This document shows positions 25,003 to 37,146 of a stretch of DNA of 64,000 nucleotides, piece after piece. Source of the stretch: Cyclobacteriaceae bacterium (GTDB taxonomy: Bacteria; Bacteroidota; Bacteroidia; Cytophagales; Cyclobacteriaceae). The stretch lies in contig JAHCHY010000023.1 of NCBI GenBank assembly GCA_026129485.1, positions 1-64,000 on the forward strand, given 5' to 3'. The notes beneath the pieces are model-generated. The model made no database searches, had not been told where the DNA came from, and worked only from the letters and a program-made list of their open reading frames with translations. The first letter of the stretch is position 1. The number at the start of each line of letters is the position of its first letter. The position numbers were made by a program, and so were the translations under genes.

Positions 25003-27342
25003 TCAGTATTTCACGATCAGAAACTCGGTGCGCCTGTTGGCCTGGTGATCTTCTTCGCTGCAATTTGATTTTACAGCTCCTTCGCAGGCGCAATCATTCA
25101 CCAGCTTCGATTCGCCATAACCTTTGCCCGATATGCGCGACTTATCAATGCCTTTCGAGATAATGTATTGCGCAGAAGCTTTTGCCCGTTTATCAGAAAG
25201 CGAAAGATTATATTGTGCACTGCTGCGGCAGTCTGTATGTGAACCCAGCTCTATGATCATGTTCGGATTATCATTCATTACCTGCACAATCTTGTCCAGC
25301 TCAACGGTTGCATCTTTACGAATGGTAGCCTTGCCAAGATCGAAATAGATAGGATTGATGTGAATAACTTTCCCAATGTCCATCCCCAGGTCAATCTTGT
25401 CCATCTTAATATCCATCAGCTCGTGCACGGGTATCTCACCGGGCTTACTTACGGTATATCTGAAATCAGCCGTTTTCGTTAAATAACCGGCACGTTCAAA
25501 CCGGAAGGTGTAATTCAACACGTCCCCGATTTTGGTGTTCTCCAGCGCCTTCCTCATTTCGCCCTGCAGGGAAGTAGTTTCAGTAATAAAAACTCTTCCT
25601 GTTTTTTTATCGCGCACGGTAATTTTCACGTTCTGTAGCGGCAGTTCGGTTACACGGTCTTCCACCCTGCAATACAGGTTGTTACCGAACTCGGTCAGGT
25701 AAACTTTAACGGTGGTTTCAGGCAGGTCTTCCGATAACTCAATGGATGACTTACCTTCTAAGTATTTTTCCTTAGTGCCCGTAAAGGTGTAGCTGCCCGG
25801 CTCAGCTTCATATATGCAAAAGCCATTTTCATCTGTAATACAAGGCTGTAGGTTTTCGCCAGCGTTAACCGATGCACCGGCAATAGGCTTCTCCGAGATG
25901 CGATCAACGACCAATACTTTAATGGGCGCTGTGAATGAAACCGGCTTGGTTCGGGAGAAGCTATAAATGTCATCGTCTAACCCGGTGCGGTGGCGATTGG
26001 AGCTGAAAAATCCTTCAGTACCTTTTGAATTCACGATCAAGCCAAAATCATCTTTGTTGGTGTTGATGGGGTAACCTATGTTTTTAAGCTGTGTTGGATT
26101 TTTCAGGTTAGCTGCAAATATATCCAGCCCGCCTAAGCCTCCGTGCCCGTCTGATGCAAAGTAGAGTATATCATTATTCACAAAGGGGAATAATTCGTTA
26201 CCATTTGTGTTGATGGATTCACCCAGGTTTTCGGGCTCTCCCCATTGGCCATTGTTGTAGGCAACCCTGTAAAGATCGGTGCCGCCTGCACCACCGGGCA
26301 TGTCAGACGCAAAGTACAGGTAAGTCATGTCTTCATTGAATGCAGGGTGAGCCACCGAGTAGTTTGCATTATTGAACGGAAGCGGGGTTGGGTTACTCCA
26401 CGCATGGCCTGACCACCGGGAGAGGAAGAGGTGTAGATTGGTTACACCTTCGTTACTCTTCTTGGAAAAATTGTTGCGGGTAAATACCACCAGGTCTTGC
26501 GTGCTGTTAAACGCAAGCGGCCCATCGTGATATCGCGACTTAAAAGGATTAAAAGGCTCAACTTCTTTTCCAAAATACAGGGTGTCAGCTCTTTTTCGGA
26601 AATAGGTGCTGAAGTATCCTGCCGTACGGGTATCGTTACTGGTCATACGGGTTTCATCGGTATGCAGGCGCTCTCCGTAAGCATAAAGATTGGGGTCATC
26701 GTAGGTTACGTGATCTTCGCGTTTAAAATCATGCTCGTGCAGGTATTTGCTTAATCCGGTTGTATCTACGTAATAATGGTTCAGGAATGGCGTATTGTTC
26801 CAGCCGAAAACATTTTTGTGCAGGTTGCCCCGGTGGCGGGATGAGACAAAGACTAATCCCTGCCTGTAGGCAACCGGTGAAAAATCGGAGAAAGGCGTAT
26901 TGAATTCCAGGAAGTGAACATCATTCACCAATGTATCGGCCAGTATTTTGGCTAAGGATACAGAAGCGATATTGGCTATTCGTGTTGAAACGGAGCTGAA
27001 TTGCTGTGCCCGGCTCAGTGCTTCTTCTGTTTTTCCATTTTGCAGCAGGCATTGAATGTATTGAAACCAGTCTGTTTCGCTCTTCCTGCTATCGGCTGCT
27101 TTGGTGTAGTATTTCTCAGCGTTGCGCGGATCTTTTATTTTGTAATAACAATCCGCAGCTTTCAGGTAAACCGCATCGTTACCCGCTCCGCTCATCACGG
27201 CCTCTTCATACAGTTCAGCGGCAGCGGCAAAGTGTAATTGCTTGTATTCTTTATCGGCTCGCTTCAGAATCAGCTGTGAGTAGCCGGTTGTGGATAAACC
27301 CAGCAGAACGATTAGCAGCACATGCTTCATAAGGCTATTCAT
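25003..27342 (-). CDS. PorE-like OmpA-family protein (TPR, beta-propeller, CRD, OmpA)
   Basis: A 779-residue envelope protein with a signal peptide (cleaved near GYS/QLIL, residue 22). In order: TPR-like helices (about 25-130; AAELYEEAVMSGAGNDAVYL), a PD40/WD40-like beta-propeller (about 150-460; FNEDMTYLYFASDMPGG, ELFPFVNNDILYFASDG), a carboxypeptidase-regulatory-like domain (about 480-560; KPIAGASVNAGENLQPC), and a C-terminal OmpA peptidoglycan-binding domain (about 655-779; YFDLGKATIRKDATVELD, HTDCRSSAQYNLSLSDKRA). This is the architecture reported for PorE of the type IX secretion system. It starts 6 bases after the PorP/SprF gene and is the last gene of the giant-protein operon, so it probably anchors that system to the cell wall. 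Confidence 0.88.
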   Translation of the reverse strand: MNSLMKHVLLIVLLGLSTTGYSQLILKRADKEYKQLHFAAAAELYEEAVMSGAGNDAVYLKAADCYYKIKDPRNAEKYYTKAADSRKSETDWFQYIQCLLQNGKTEEALSRAQQFSSVSTRIANIASVSLAKILADTLVNDVHFLEFNTPFSDFSPVAYRQGLVFVSSRHRGNLHKNVFGWNNTPFLNHYYVDTTGLSKYLHEHDFKREDHVTYDDPNLYAYGERLHTDETRMTSNDTRTAGYFSTYFRKRADTLYFGKEVEPFNPFKSRYHDGPLAFNSTQDLVVFTRNNFSKKSNEGVTNLHLFLSRWSGHAWSNPTPLPFNNANYSVAHPAFNEDMTYLYFASDMPGGAGGTDLYRVAYNNGQWGEPENLGESINTNGNELFPFVNNDILYFASDGHGGLGGLDIFAANLKNPTQLKNIGYPINTNKDDFGLIVNSKGTEGFFSSNRHRTGLDDDIYSFSRTKPVSFTAPIKVLVVDRISEKPIAGASVNAGENLQPCITDENGFCIYEAEPGSYTFTGTKEKYLEGKSSIELSEDLPETTVKVYLTEFGNNLYCRVEDRVTELPLQNVKITVRDKKTGRVFITETTSLQGEMRKALENTKIGDVLNYTFRFERAGYLTKTADFRYTVSKPGEIPVHELMDIKMDKIDLGMDIGKVIHINPIYFDLGKATIRKDATVELDKIVQVMNDNPNMIIELGSHTDCRSSAQYNLSLSDKRAKASAQYIISKGIDKSRISGKGYGESKLVNDCACEGAVKSNCSEEDHQANRRTEFLIVKY

Positions 27343-27348
27343 GAGTGA

Positions 27349-28272
27349 TTAAAAATGACGGGGGGTAATAATTTTTTTCTTGAGCGTGGCAAACTCATAG
27401 CGCACCATTATTTCGTGCGTGCCGGATGCATAGCGGGCCAGCTCGCTTGTAGTAATGTCGTAGGCATAGCCAAAACGTAAACCGGTGGTAGCCTGGAATT
27501 CCAGCAAGGCCACTACCGCATCACCGGTCCGGTAAGAACCCCCGATGCCCAGCTTATCCAAATACCAGATGTTGAGGTTAAGATCGGTTTGCAGCGGAGC
27601 GCCTTCCACCATTTTTAAGAGGAATGAAGGCTTGAGCTTTACATTCGGACTTACTCCTAAAACATACCCCATGCCGAGAAAGTAATGGCGTTTCATACGC
27701 GATCGTAATTCCTCGAGGCTGGCCAGCTTGTTATTCAGGATGTGGGGCAATGCAAGTGAAACATAGAATTTATCCGTAGAATAAAACATACCGAAACCAA
27801 AGTTGGGATTGAACTCCCGCACATTTGTTCCGAAGGCCGGGTCGTTCGGATTAGGCTGGTTTACATCAGCAAGGTTGGCGCTGTATTGGGTAAACCCGGC
27901 ATTGGCGCCAAACGATAACGTTCCTTTGTGCGTAAGCCGAACACGATAGGCATAAGACGCATATACACCGGTGTTTGCTTCCACGCCTAATTTGTCTTTA
28001 AATACGGTAAGCCCGATACCCATTTTTTCATTCGACAAGGGCATATCGCCTGAAAAGGTTATGGTATTTGGAGCGCCATCTACATTTATCCATTGCCTTC
28101 GGTACATACCTGTCATACTTAGTACATCGCGGCTGCCTGCGTAACCGGGGTTTACTAACAGGTAGTTGAACATGTATTGCGAGTACATGGCATCTTGTTG
28201 CGCTATGGTTTTGGTGTGAACGGCAACCATCAGCAATACGGCACTAATCAATATTTTGATTGATGATTTCAT
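27349..28272 (-). CDS. PorP/SprF-family type IX secretion membrane protein
   Basis: A 307-residue outer-membrane beta-barrel of the PorP/SprF family. The signal peptide ends near TIAQ; the mature N-terminus QQDAMYSQYMFNYLLVNPGY, with its following AGS, is the family signature. The rest is regular beta strands ending in KLK-rich residues and PRHF. In Flavobacterium johnsoniae, SprF is needed for secretion of the giant adhesin SprB. By analogy this protein would handle or anchor the 2,922-residue protein encoded 6 bases upstream. Six bases also separate it from the PorE-like gene. Confidence 0.9.
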   Translation of the reverse strand: MKSSIKILISAVLLMVAVHTKTIAQQDAMYSQYMFNYLLVNPGYAGSRDVLSMTGMYRRQWINVDGAPNTITFSGDMPLSNEKMGIGLTVFKDKLGVEANTGVYASYAYRVRLTHKGTLSFGANAGFTQYSANLADVNQPNPNDPAFGTNVREFNPNFGFGMFYSTDKFYVSLALPHILNNKLASLEELRSRMKRHYFLGMGYVLGVSPNVKLKPSFLLKMVEGAPLQTDLNLNIWYLDKLGIGGSYRTGDAVVALLEFQATTGLRFGYAYDITTSELARYASGTHEIMVRYEFATLKKKIITPRHF

Positions 28273-28278
28273 ATTTAT

Positions 28279-31200
28279 CTATCGCTTAATGGTTATGAAT
28301 TTCGGTTTATACTCTTTGCCGTTTACACGGATGATGTAATAGTATGTGCCATCGGGTAAATCGCTGCCAACTACAATTCCACGATTAGCCTTGCCATCCC
28401 AGTTGTTCTGGTAATTGTCAGATTCGTACACTAAACTTCCCCAACGGTTGTACACCAGTAAGTATATTGTGCTCCGGTTCGGGTTTTCAATTTCGAATAG
28501 ATCGCCAATGCCATCGTTATTGGGCGAGAATCCTTCCGGCACGATCACATCGCACGGATCCGGATCCAGCACATTGGGAATGTTGTCTTTATCACAATCA
28601 GGCAACGGGAATCCCGGTTTCTGGTTATCATCCCAACCGTCATGATTGTTGTCTTCAAAGTTATCTACCTTACCATCGTTGTTCTGATCGGGTAACCCGA
28701 TTTCAATAACATCGGGTAAGCCATCATTGTCTGAATCAGAATCGCGGTAGTCTTTTGTACCATCTCCATCGGTATCGGGCACAGCCAACGGGTTTGTTTC
28801 GACACTATCGGCCCAGCCGTTTTGATTGGCATCGGCCGGGGTTCCGGTTCCCGGTCTTCCATCCTGGTCGGGATCTTCGCCCCCGGCTTCAATCACATCC
28901 CATAAGCCATCGTTGTCGCTATCCAGATCAAGGAAGTCTTTATGCCCGTCATTATCGGTATCGGGCACAGGCAGGGCAGCGCCCCCGGCTGCGGGATCAA
29001 CACTATCGTGTAAGCCGTTGCCATTTGTATCGGTTATGGGGCCCGTGCCAATTTTACCATCACCGTCCGGATCGGTGCCGCCACCTTCAATTACATCGGG
29101 TATACCATCGCCATCGCTATCCAGGTCAAGCGAGTTTGGAATTCCGTCTCCGTCAAAGTCATCGTTACCTTCAACTGAATCCGGTATGCCATCGTTATCA
29201 TCATCCAGGTCAATATTGTTGGGCACACCATCACCATCGGTATCGAAACCTTCGCGCCAGTCGCGATCGCCACCCGGGTTATCCAGATCGGGGAAGGAGA
29301 GTGGCGTTTGTGTGTTGGTTGCATTCTGTGCCTGGGAAATACCGTTAACAAGGTCATAGGCATCATCCAGCCCATCGCCATCTGCGTCTGAGTTGGCCGG
29401 TATTACATTGGCTACTTTATCATTGTCGGTATCGTAACCTTCCAATGCATCGCTGTAAATATCGTTGTCGCTATCATTGTCTAAGTAATCCGGTATGCCA
29501 TCGCCATCGGTATCTACCGGAACAACAGGAACGCCCCCAGTTACATCAAACCGGTTGTCGAGTCCGTCATTATCTGAATCAACGCCTAAGGGTGGTTGAT
29601 AGCTGGCTGTTGCCTGGCCTTCAATTATATCAACAATACCATCGTTGTCGCTGTCAATATCCCTGTAATTCGGTTTGCCGTCTTGATCGGTATCGGGTAC
29701 AGGTAGTGGTGTACCCCCGGTTGTGGCGTCTACCACATCGGGAATCCCATCATTATCGGTATCGGTTATGTTATCAATGCGACCATCGTTATCGTTATCG
29801 GTTCCCCCGGCTTCGATAATATCGGTTATGCCGTCATTATCACTATCGAGGTCAAGATAATCGGGTAGCGTATCGTTATCTGAATTTGTTATGGGCAGCG
29901 GTGCTCCGGTTCCGGCATCTACAACATCAGCAAGTCCGTCATTATCGGTATCGGTAAAGTTATCGATGGCCCCATCGTTGTTGGTGTCTGTTCCCCCGGC
30001 TTCTATTATATCTGTAATGCCATCATTATCGCTATCGCGGTCGAGGTGGTTCTTTTTACCATCGCCATCGGTATCGGGTAATGGTAAACGTGTTCCGTCT
30101 ACGGCATCGGCCAGTCCATCGCCATCGGTATCGGTAAAGCCATCGATCACACCATCGTTGTCTGCATCCGGGCCCCCGGCTTCTGTTGTATCGGTAATAC
30201 CATCGTTATCGCTGTCGCGATCTTTATAATCTGCCCGCAGGTCGTTATCGGTATCGGGTACGGGCAAGGGTGTTCCACCTACTGATGGATCTATTCCATC
30301 TGCTAACCCGTTGCCGTTTGTATCGGCAAATCCATCTACTATCCCATCTCCGTTTGCATCCGGGCCACCGGCTTCAATGGTATCGGGTATACCATCATTG
30401 TCGCTGTCGCGGTCAAGATAATCCGGTATGGTATCAGAATCGGTGTCCGGAAGAGGTAATGGCGTACCCCCACTGCTTGGATCAACCAGGTCGCTCATGC
30501 CATCACCATCGGTATCCACTATCGGCCCGGTTCCGATGCGACCATCTTTATCCGCATCGGTGCCCCCGGCTTCAGTTACATCCGGTATACCATCATTATC
30601 ACTATCCAGGTCAAGATGGTTGGGTATGCCATCTCCGTCTGAATCGGAAACGGATAAGGGTGTTCCCTGTGTTTCGGAATCAATGTTGTCGTTAAATCCA
30701 TCGTTGTCAGTATCAATGAAATTATCGGCTACACCATCGCTGTTGGCATCGGTGCCCCCGGCTTCAATCGTATCCGGAATACCATCATTGTCGCTATCGC
30801 GATCTACATAGTCAGGCTTGCCATCACCATCTGAATCAGGAGGTGATAAGCGTGTGCCGCCCTGTGATGGATCAACTACATCCGGTATGCCATCCCGATC
30901 CGCATCTGTAGTGTTATCTGTTTTTCCATCCTGGTTTGAATCTATGCCGCCTGCTTCGCGGATATCCGGAATACCGTCATTGTCGCTGTCCAGATCAATG
31001 AAATTACGTAAGCCGTCCCCATCTGAATCGCTTGCAGGTAATGGCGTACCGCCATTGTCAGGGTCAACCAAGTCTGCAAGGCCATCGCCATCCGTATCCG
31101 TAAAGCCATCGATCATGCCATCGCCATTGGCATCCGGCCCACCGGCTTCAATGGTATCGGTAATACCATCGTTGTCGCTGTCGCGATCCAATCGGTTAGG

Positions 31201-34200
31201 AATACCATCGCCATCCGCATCACCATCTCCTTCGGTTATGTCTGGAATGCCATCGTTATCATCGTCCAGATCAATGACGTCTGCTATGCCATCGCCATCG
31301 CTATCCAGGGCCTGGCGCCAGTCGCGATCGCCACCCGGATTATCCAAATCGGGGAATGAAGCAGGTGTTTGTCCGTTGTTGGTGGCTCCGCTCGTATTTT
31401 GTGTTGAGGTGCCGTCAGCATCAAATGCATCGTCCAGCCCGTCCTTATCCGAATCGTTTCCGGATGGCAGTATGTTGGCCGCCCCGTTGTTATCCGTATC
31501 GTAACCTTCCAGCTGATCGGGATATGTATCATTGTCGGTATCGGTATCCAGGTAATCCGGGTTATCTGCGCCATCGGTATTAACCGGTATCAGCGCGGTA
31601 CCGCCATTGTGAATATCAAACCGGTCGTCAATACCATCGCCATCCGTATCCACACCTAAAGGGGCCTGGTAACCGGCTGTGGATTGCGCTTCGATGATAT
31701 CAACAATTCCATCATTGTCGCTGTCAATATCCAGGTAGTTTGCGTTTCCGGTTCCATCGGTATTGGGTATTGCCAAAGGAGTGCCTCCCTCGGCCGGGTC
31801 GGTTATACTACTCCAGCCGTTTCCGTTGGCATCGGTAATTGCACCGGAGCCGATGCGTCCGTCACCGTCAGCATCAATTCCTCCTGCTTCAATCACATCC
31901 GGGATACCATCACCATCGCTATCCAGATCCATGGTATTGGGAATGCCATCACCATCAATATCGCCATTGATCAAGGGTGTACCCCCGTTATTTAAATCAA
32001 CCAGGTTGGAAGCGCCATCGCCATCGGTATCGGTAATCGGGCCGGTGCCTATAATACCATCATTGTCCGGGTCTATTCCCCCGGCTTCAATTACATCCGG
32101 TATTCCGTCATCGTCCGAATCCAGATCAAGGTAATTGGGAAGCTGTGCACTATCTGAGTTCAGGTTGGGCAGGCGTGTGCCCAGCGCTGTACCGGTGTTA
32201 TTGTTAACCGGATCGACCAAATCCGGAAATCCATCGGCATCTATATCGTTGGCAATACCGGGACCAATACGTCCATCGCCATTGGCATCAGTACCCCCGG
32301 CTTCAATGGCATCGAACACCCCATCATTATCGCTATCAATATCCAGGAAGTTTTTAACGCCATCGCCATCGAAATCATCCTCCGGATCGTTTATGCTGAT
32401 GGGCACACCGCCCAGGATGGAAGGCAACCCGTTTGCATCTACGTTGGTGCCGATAAGCCCTATGCCCGGGAATCCATCTCCATCCGGATCGGATCCACCG
32501 GCTTCAATAATATCCGGAATACCATCATTATCCGAATCCAGATCGCGATGGTTGGGTAATCCGTCCTGGTCAGCATCACCTGTTCCTTCGTCTGTATCCA
32601 GAATGCCATCGTTGTCATCATCAATATCAATTATATCCGGAACGCCATCGCCATCTGTGTCGGTAGCCTGACGCCAGTCCCTGTCGCCACCGGCTTGTGT
32701 ATCGGGCTGCGAATTTGGCGTTTGCCCTCCGTTGGTGGCAAAACCTGAAGCGTGATTATTACCGTTATCCAGATCGAAGATATCGGCAAGGCCATCGTTA
32801 TCACTATCCGTAAAAGCTGCGACATCGAGGATACCGTCATTGTTCGCATCTACCTCTGACGGGTGCAATGAACCCACAGGCCCGAAGAAGTTTTCGGCCA
32901 GGTCGGGTAACGTATCACCATCACTATCTGTATCCACGTAATCGGGAGCGCTTCCGCCATCTGCATTCGCGTATCCACTGGCAATGCCTCCATTGTTTAC
33001 ATCGTAAGCATCGTCAATTCCATCACCATCGGTGTCTATGCCTGTGGGCGGCACATAAACGGAGGTTGGTAAGCCTTCCGTGTTATCTACAATACCATCG
33101 TTATCAGAATCAATATCAACGTAATTGGGTCTTCCGTCACCATCCCGATCCTGATTGAAGAGCACATTAACACTTCCCAGCTGTGTCGGGTCGTTCAGGT
33201 CAGAAAGACCATCCCCATCGGTATCAGTAATGGGTCCTGTTCCGATAATACCATCGTTCTCGCCATCCGGAATATAGAAGGCAGCTTCAAAGTTATCGGG
33301 TATGCCATCGGCATCGCTATCCAGGTCGAGGTAGTTGGGTTTGCCATCCCGATCGGTGTCCGGGTTGGGTAATGCAATTCCGCCATTAGTCGGGTCGGCA
33401 ATGTCGGGCCACCCGTTATTATTTGTGTCGGCAATGACGCCTGATCCAATCACGCCATCATTCTCAGGGTCGGACAGGGCAGAACCAAAGCTTGCTTCTG
33501 AGGCATCTGTAATTCCGTCATTATCAGAATCGATATCCAGGTAATCGGACACACTATCACGATCGGTGTTGGGTACCGGCAATGCTGTGCCCCCGTTTGT
33601 GGCATCGGTTATGTTGCTCCAGCCGTCACCATCAGTATCCTCTATGGGGCCGGCACCAATACGGCCGTTGTTATCGGCATCTGTACCTCCTGCTTCAATT
33701 ACATCCGGTAGCCCATCGTTATCGGAATCAAGGTCGAGGTAGTTTGGTATTCCGTCTCCATCTTTATCGAGGTTGGTTAACGGGGTGCCCCCGGTTGTGC
33801 TATCGACCAGGTCGGCTAATCCATCAGCGTCATTATCTGTAAAATTGTCGACAGACCCATCAGCATTTGTATCGGGTAATCCTACTTCGATGATATCGGG
33901 AATGCCGTCATTGTCGCTGTCGCGATCAAGGTAATCTTCGCGGCCATCGCCATCGGTATCACGCGGGGGGATGGGTGTGCCGCCATTGTTGGTATCCACC
34001 AGGTTCGAAAGACCATCTCCATCCGTATCGGTAAATGGCAGGTTACCGATCATACCATCTGCATTCGGATCACTGCCACCCATTTCAGTTATGTCGGGCA
34101 GTCCGTCATTATCGCTATCCAGATCGAGGTAGTTAGGCAATCCGTCATTATCCAGGTCGCGTATGGGCAGCGGGGTAGTGGCCAGCGGGTCAGACCAGCC

Positions 34201-37047
34201 ATCATGGTTGGTATCTACAAACCCGTCTATCCGGCCATCGCCATTGGTATCAATTCCTTCTGCCTCGCGTGTATCGGTAAGGCCATCATTATCGGAGTCA
34301 ACATCCAGGAAGTTGGGAACAGAGTCGTTGTCTATGTTATCAACAGGATAACTATCGGCCCGGCCATTATTGTTGGCATCCGGGCCGGTTGCGATTAGGG
34401 GAATTCCATTTTGACTAAGATCGTAGGCATCGGCAAACCCGTTACCGGTATCGGTAAAGCCATCTACGCGGCCATCGTTGTTAATATCAGGGCCACCGAC
34501 TTCCCGGATGTCGGGGATGCCGTCATTATCACTATCCAGGTCGATAATGTTTGGTACTCCATCATTATCGCTATCGATTGAGGCCAGGCCACCGGGCGCC
34601 ACGTTATCGCGCAAGCCATCATTATTGTTGTCTACGCCATCCAGGATTCCATCTCCGTTTTGGTCGGCTCCGCCAACTTCTATCACATCGGGGATACCAT
34701 CATTGTCAGAATCAAGATCAAACTGGTTGATAATACCATCGCCATCGGCATCGAACAAGGGACATACCCCGTTTACCAAAGCACCGCCCCCGTTGGCTGA
34801 ACAATAATCTGGATCACGGTAATTCGGTACTCCATCCCCGTCATGATCGGCCAGGCCATCACCCCCGGGTTCGTTTACATCCAGTATGCCATCGTTGTCA
34901 TCGTCCGGGTCAAGCAGGTTGTCCACACCATCATTATCGTTATCAGCACAATTAATGGCCGATACTATTGTCGTGAGAATTTTTTCGCAACCGGCCAGGT
35001 CGGTAATACGCAGTTGGTAGGTTCCGGATTGATTGACCTGAATATTATTTATGGTTAGAACAGGACCAATTATTTCAAGACCGGCAGGTGTAATCCAGAC
35101 ATATCCATCCGGATTGCTGATACCGGCAGGACTGGTAGATGTTCCGTCAATAGAGAGGTTTGATCCTGCGCATGCCTGCGTAACAGGTTGCATCTGGCCG
35201 GCAGGTGTACTGATATTGGTAATCGAGCTGTTGAATTGCAGGCATACTGTGCTTAGAATTCCAAACTCGTTGGTAACTCTTAGTGTTACTTTTTCAGAAA
35301 AACAGGGTGTGCTGTTGTTCATGGTATAAGTGATACAAGTACGGTTACTGTTAATCGTAACAGTACCTCCGCTTCCGGCAATTGCTGATATGATGGCGTT
35401 ATCAGCCCCGCATCCTCCCATGCCCAGGCAATGGGTGAGGGGAGTGCCGGGGGTTGCCGTACCGGCTACATAGGCTGCTGTGGGTAATTGTGTAACCGGA
35501 TCATACACCTCAACATTTTTGAGGTAATCAGAATAATAAGCATAGTTTCCTGTGCCACCAGTAAATGCCATAACGGCTACCTGCATTTTTTTATCGCATG
35601 AAATACGATTATTGCCCGATGGAAGAATCTGTGCATCCTGAAATACAACAAATGAGTAATCCGTGCCGGGTATTGAATTGGCCTTGTTTCCATTAATAGT
35701 AGCGGCAGCAATAGTATAGGGTTGGCCATTGAAGGTTAAGCTTGGCAGGCCATTGTTGGGTACATAGGCAATTGCACGAGATTGTTGACCCGGCTTACTG
35801 AAATCGACTTTGCGTGTTCCCAGGCACGGATCAAGCGCAGGTAATATTTCCAGTCCAAATTCACCCTCTGTTTGTGAGCTTACGTGGTAAACGTAAATTG
35901 GGTCACTCGCCTCGATGGTATAGGGAGCAAATTGTGTATCTCCAAGGAAATAGGTTGCTACCGAACCACTGTTAAGTATTGTCGGCATAACATTCCCCCT
36001 GGAATCAGTTGCGCCACTAATCCCGTTTACGGTTAGCGTTGTATTGTTTTTTACCCCGATGATAACGAGGTAGTCTTTTATATTAGATGGATTCCCACCA
36101 TCAACCAATGAGTATTTATTGGACAGGGCCGTGGTTGGTACAAGCTGTGCCAATCCTGCATCAGCGTTGCCACTTTGGGTGTTTCGGGTGTGGTGTGAGC
36201 CACCGTTTACAACAATTGGTTTAGTAGCTATAATTTTGGTGCCCGAAATGGTTCGGTTGGGATCTTCGTTACGGGTACCGATAATATAGCTTTGTCCACG
36301 GTTTAGCGTTACCGAGCGTGTCCCGTTCCAATCAGCGGTTGTATTTGTTGTACCATTCGGTGATCCCTCCATTAATACAGTGCCGGGTACAGTAAACGTT
36401 ACCAGCGTATTGTCTTCAGTTGCCATAAAGGAGGCGAAGTGTTTTTCAAGGGCGCCACCATTATAAAGCAGTCCATTTGCATCTGTCTGCGTGCCCACAA
36501 AGAATGCGTAGCCAAGTGCCGGATTGCCGTGTATTTGCAGAATATCTTCATTATTGATTGCACAACCGGGTCTTCTTAGCAATCGATATGTGATTTGAAT
36601 GGGTTGATCGGAAGTAATGATTAAACCGGCATCATTAATTATTGTATTCATATCCTGCCGCAAAATCTGGTTACTTCCTGCGCCAGATATCGGGAATGCA
36701 ACATTGACCGGGTTAGCCACCGGAAGAATTACATTCTGAAATACGGAGCCATCTCCTCTCCTGATAGTAACATGAGCTTGTCGGTTTAGAGTTGTTAAAA
36801 CAATATCATCAGTGCCAAAAACGTTGCAGTTTGCATCCTTATCTCCAAATATCGGAGGCATGTAATAAATGTACGGCTGGTCGCAACTGGGTGCTATAAA
36901 GCACGCATTGGTGCCACCGCAATCCGGATCCTGGCAATCAATTAATCCGTCACCATCATCGTCAATCAGGTTGTTACAAATCTCTTGCGAGAAAGAAGCA
37001 ATGGAGGTTAGTAGTGCGATTAGGATGCAGGAAAAATACTTAACCAT
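28279..37047 (-). CDS. Giant secreted TSP3-repeat protein with T9SS type B sorting domain
   Basis: A 2,922-residue protein, the largest gene here. It has a signal peptide (ending near SFSQ, residue 21), a metal-binding-like motif ([20 protein letters not shown]), then an IgGFc-binding-like region (about 40-520; the [24 protein letters not shown] and [10 protein letters not shown] segments), an Ig-like domain (about 600-700), and about 2,100 residues of thrombospondin type 3-like repeats (DSDNDGIPD pattern, about 702-2830). It ends in a gliding-motility/T9SS type B sorting domain ([18 protein letters not shown], then [20 protein letters not shown]). The repeats should bind many calcium ions and give a long, stiff, surface-attached or released rod. 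It lies first in the operon with PorP/SprF and PorE-like genes. Adhesion or gliding is inferred. Confidence 0.9.
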   Translation of the reverse strand: MVKYFSCILIALLTSIASFSQEICNNLIDDDGDGLIDCQDPDCGGTNACFIAPSCDQPYIYYMPPIFGDKDANCNVFGTDDIVLTTLNRQAHVTIRRGDGSVFQNVILPVANPVNVAFPISGAGSNQILRQDMNTIINDAGLIITSDQPIQITYRLLRRPGCAINNEDILQIHGNPALGYAFFVGTQTDANGLLYNGGALEKHFASFMATEDNTLVTFTVPGTVLMEGSPNGTTNTTADWNGTRSVTLNRGQSYIIGTRNEDPNRTISGTKIIATKPIVVNGGSHHTRNTQSGNADAGLAQLVPTTALSNKYSLVDGGNPSNIKDYLVIIGVKNNTTLTVNGISGATDSRGNVMPTILNSGSVATYFLGDTQFAPYTIEASDPIYVYHVSSQTEGEFGLEILPALDPCLGTRKVDFSKPGQQSRAIAYVPNNGLPSLTFNGQPYTIAAATINGNKANSIPGTDYSFVVFQDAQILPSGNNRISCDKKMQVAVMAFTGGTGNYAYYSDYLKNVEVYDPVTQLPTAAYVAGTATPGTPLTHCLGMGGCGADNAIISAIAGSGGTVTINSNRTCITYTMNNSTPCFSEKVTLRVTNEFGILSTVCLQFNSSITNISTPAGQMQPVTQACAGSNLSIDGTSTSPAGISNPDGYVWITPAGLEIIGPVLTINNIQVNQSGTYQLRITDLAGCEKILTTIVSAINCADNDNDGVDNLLDPDDDNDGILDVNEPGGDGLADHDGDGVPNYRDPDYCSANGGGALVNGVCPLFDADGDGIINQFDLDSDNDGIPDVIEVGGADQNGDGILDGVDNNNDGLRDNVAPGGLASIDSDNDGVPNIIDLDSDNDGIPDIREVGGPDINNDGRVDGFTDTGNGFADAYDLSQNGIPLIATGPDANNNGRADSYPVDNIDNDSVPNFLDVDSDNDGLTDTREAEGIDTNGDGRIDGFVDTNHDGWSDPLATTPLPIRDLDNDGLPNYLDLDSDNDGLPDITEMGGSDPNADGMIGNLPFTDTDGDGLSNLVDTNNGGTPIPPRDTDGDGREDYLDRDSDNDGIPDIIEVGLPDTNADGSVDNFTDNDADGLADLVDSTTGGTPLTNLDKDGDGIPNYLDLDSDNDGLPDVIEAGGTDADNNGRIGAGPIEDTDGDGWSNITDATNGGTALPVPNTDRDSVSDYLDIDSDNDGITDASEASFGSALSDPENDGVIGSGVIADTNNNGWPDIADPTNGGIALPNPDTDRDGKPNYLDLDSDADGIPDNFEAAFYIPDGENDGIIGTGPITDTDGDGLSDLNDPTQLGSVNVLFNQDRDGDGRPNYVDIDSDNDGIVDNTEGLPTSVYVPPTGIDTDGDGIDDAYDVNNGGIASGYANADGGSAPDYVDTDSDGDTLPDLAENFFGPVGSLHPSEVDANNDGILDVAAFTDSDNDGLADIFDLDNGNNHASGFATNGGQTPNSQPDTQAGGDRDWRQATDTDGDGVPDIIDIDDDNDGILDTDEGTGDADQDGLPNHRDLDSDNDGIPDIIEAGGSDPDGDGFPGIGLIGTNVDANGLPSILGGVPISINDPEDDFDGDGVKNFLDIDSDNDGVFDAIEAGGTDANGDGRIGPGIANDIDADGFPDLVDPVNNNTGTALGTRLPNLNSDSAQLPNYLDLDSDDDGIPDVIEAGGIDPDNDGIIGTGPITDTDGDGASNLVDLNNGGTPLINGDIDGDGIPNTMDLDSDGDGIPDVIEAGGIDADGDGRIGSGAITDANGNGWSSITDPAEGGTPLAIPNTDGTGNANYLDIDSDNDGIVDIIEAQSTAGYQAPLGVDTDGDGIDDRFDIHNGGTALIPVNTDGADNPDYLDTDTDNDTYPDQLEGYDTDNNGAANILPSGNDSDKDGLDDAFDADGTSTQNTSGATNNGQTPASFPDLDNPGGDRDWRQALDSDGDGIADVIDLDDDNDGIPDITEGDGDADGDGIPNRLDRDSDNDGITDTIEAGGPDANGDGMIDGFTDTDGDGLADLVDPDNGGTPLPASDSDGDGLRNFIDLDSDNDGIPDIREAGGIDSNQDGKTDNTTDADRDGIPDVVDPSQGGTRLSPPDSDGDGKPDYVDRDSDNDGIPDTIEAGGTDANSDGVADNFIDTDNDGFNDNIDSETQGTPLSVSDSDGDGIPNHLDLDSDNDGIPDVTEAGGTDADKDGRIGTGPIVDTDGDGMSDLVDPSSGGTPLPLPDTDSDTIPDYLDRDSDNDGIPDTIEAGGPDANGDGIVDGFADTNGNGLADGIDPSVGGTPLPVPDTDNDLRADYKDRDSDNDGITDTTEAGGPDADNDGVIDGFTDTDGDGLADAVDGTRLPLPDTDGDGKKNHLDRDSDNDGITDIIEAGGTDTNNDGAIDNFTDTDNDGLADVVDAGTGAPLPITNSDNDTLPDYLDLDSDNDGITDIIEAGGTDNDNDGRIDNITDTDNDGIPDVVDATTGGTPLPVPDTDQDGKPNYRDIDSDNDGIVDIIEGQATASYQPPLGVDSDNDGLDNRFDVTGGVPVVPVDTDGDGIPDYLDNDSDNDIYSDALEGYDTDNDKVANVIPANSDADGDGLDDAYDLVNGISQAQNATNTQTPLSFPDLDNPGGDRDWREGFDTDGDGVPNNIDLDDDNDGIPDSVEGNDDFDGDGIPNSLDLDSDGDGIPDVIEGGGTDPDGDGKIGTGPITDTNGNGLHDSVDPAAGGAALPVPDTDNDGHKDFLDLDSDNDGLWDVIEAGGEDPDQDGRPGTGTPADANQNGWADSVETNPLAVPDTDGDGTKDYRDSDSDNDGLPDVIEIGLPDQNNDGKVDNFEDNNHDGWDDNQKPGFPLPDCDKDNIPNVLDPDPCDVIVPEGFSPNNDGIGDLFEIENPNRSTIYLLVYNRWGSLVYESDNYQNNWDGKANRGIVVGSDLPDGTYYYIIRVNGKEYKPKFITIKR
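28700..34960 (-). repeat. TSP3-like repeat region with higher-order units
   Basis: The coding repeats follow a short calcium-binding pattern ([14 protein letters not shown]). Units of about 65-75 residues alternate [15 protein letters not shown] with DTDGDGxxDLVD and [15 protein letters not shown] longer marker, GGDRDWR followed by DTDGDGVPD and DDDNDGIPD, occurs three times (about 29255-29271, 31316-31332, 32672-32688), each after a tail unit containing [11 protein letters not shown] and [14 protein letters not shown]. The DNA copies differ at many synonymous positions, so they are not recent exact duplications. Confidence 0.8.
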
Positions 37048-37146
37048 GTTTTAGTGTTTAGGTCTTGCCGTAACGTCAGGAATTAACAAGTAATATATCA
37101 GCGAATTTTCATTCGGAAAAATTGATTGAGGCTTTTTTCTTAAATT

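Noticed and set aside
28755-31504. Long open frames on the plus strand opposite the giant gene (for example 28755-29348 and 30818-31504), rich in H, R, Y or S and P
   Set aside because: They arise because the repetitive D-, G- and N-rich coding sequence on the minus strand avoids stops in the opposite frames. Their composition is abnormal for a protein, and no signals support them.
28700-34960. Regularly spaced DNA repeats that could be taken for a CRISPR array
   Set aside because: The repeats are in frame, differ at synonymous positions and encode a known protein repeat with no unique spacers.
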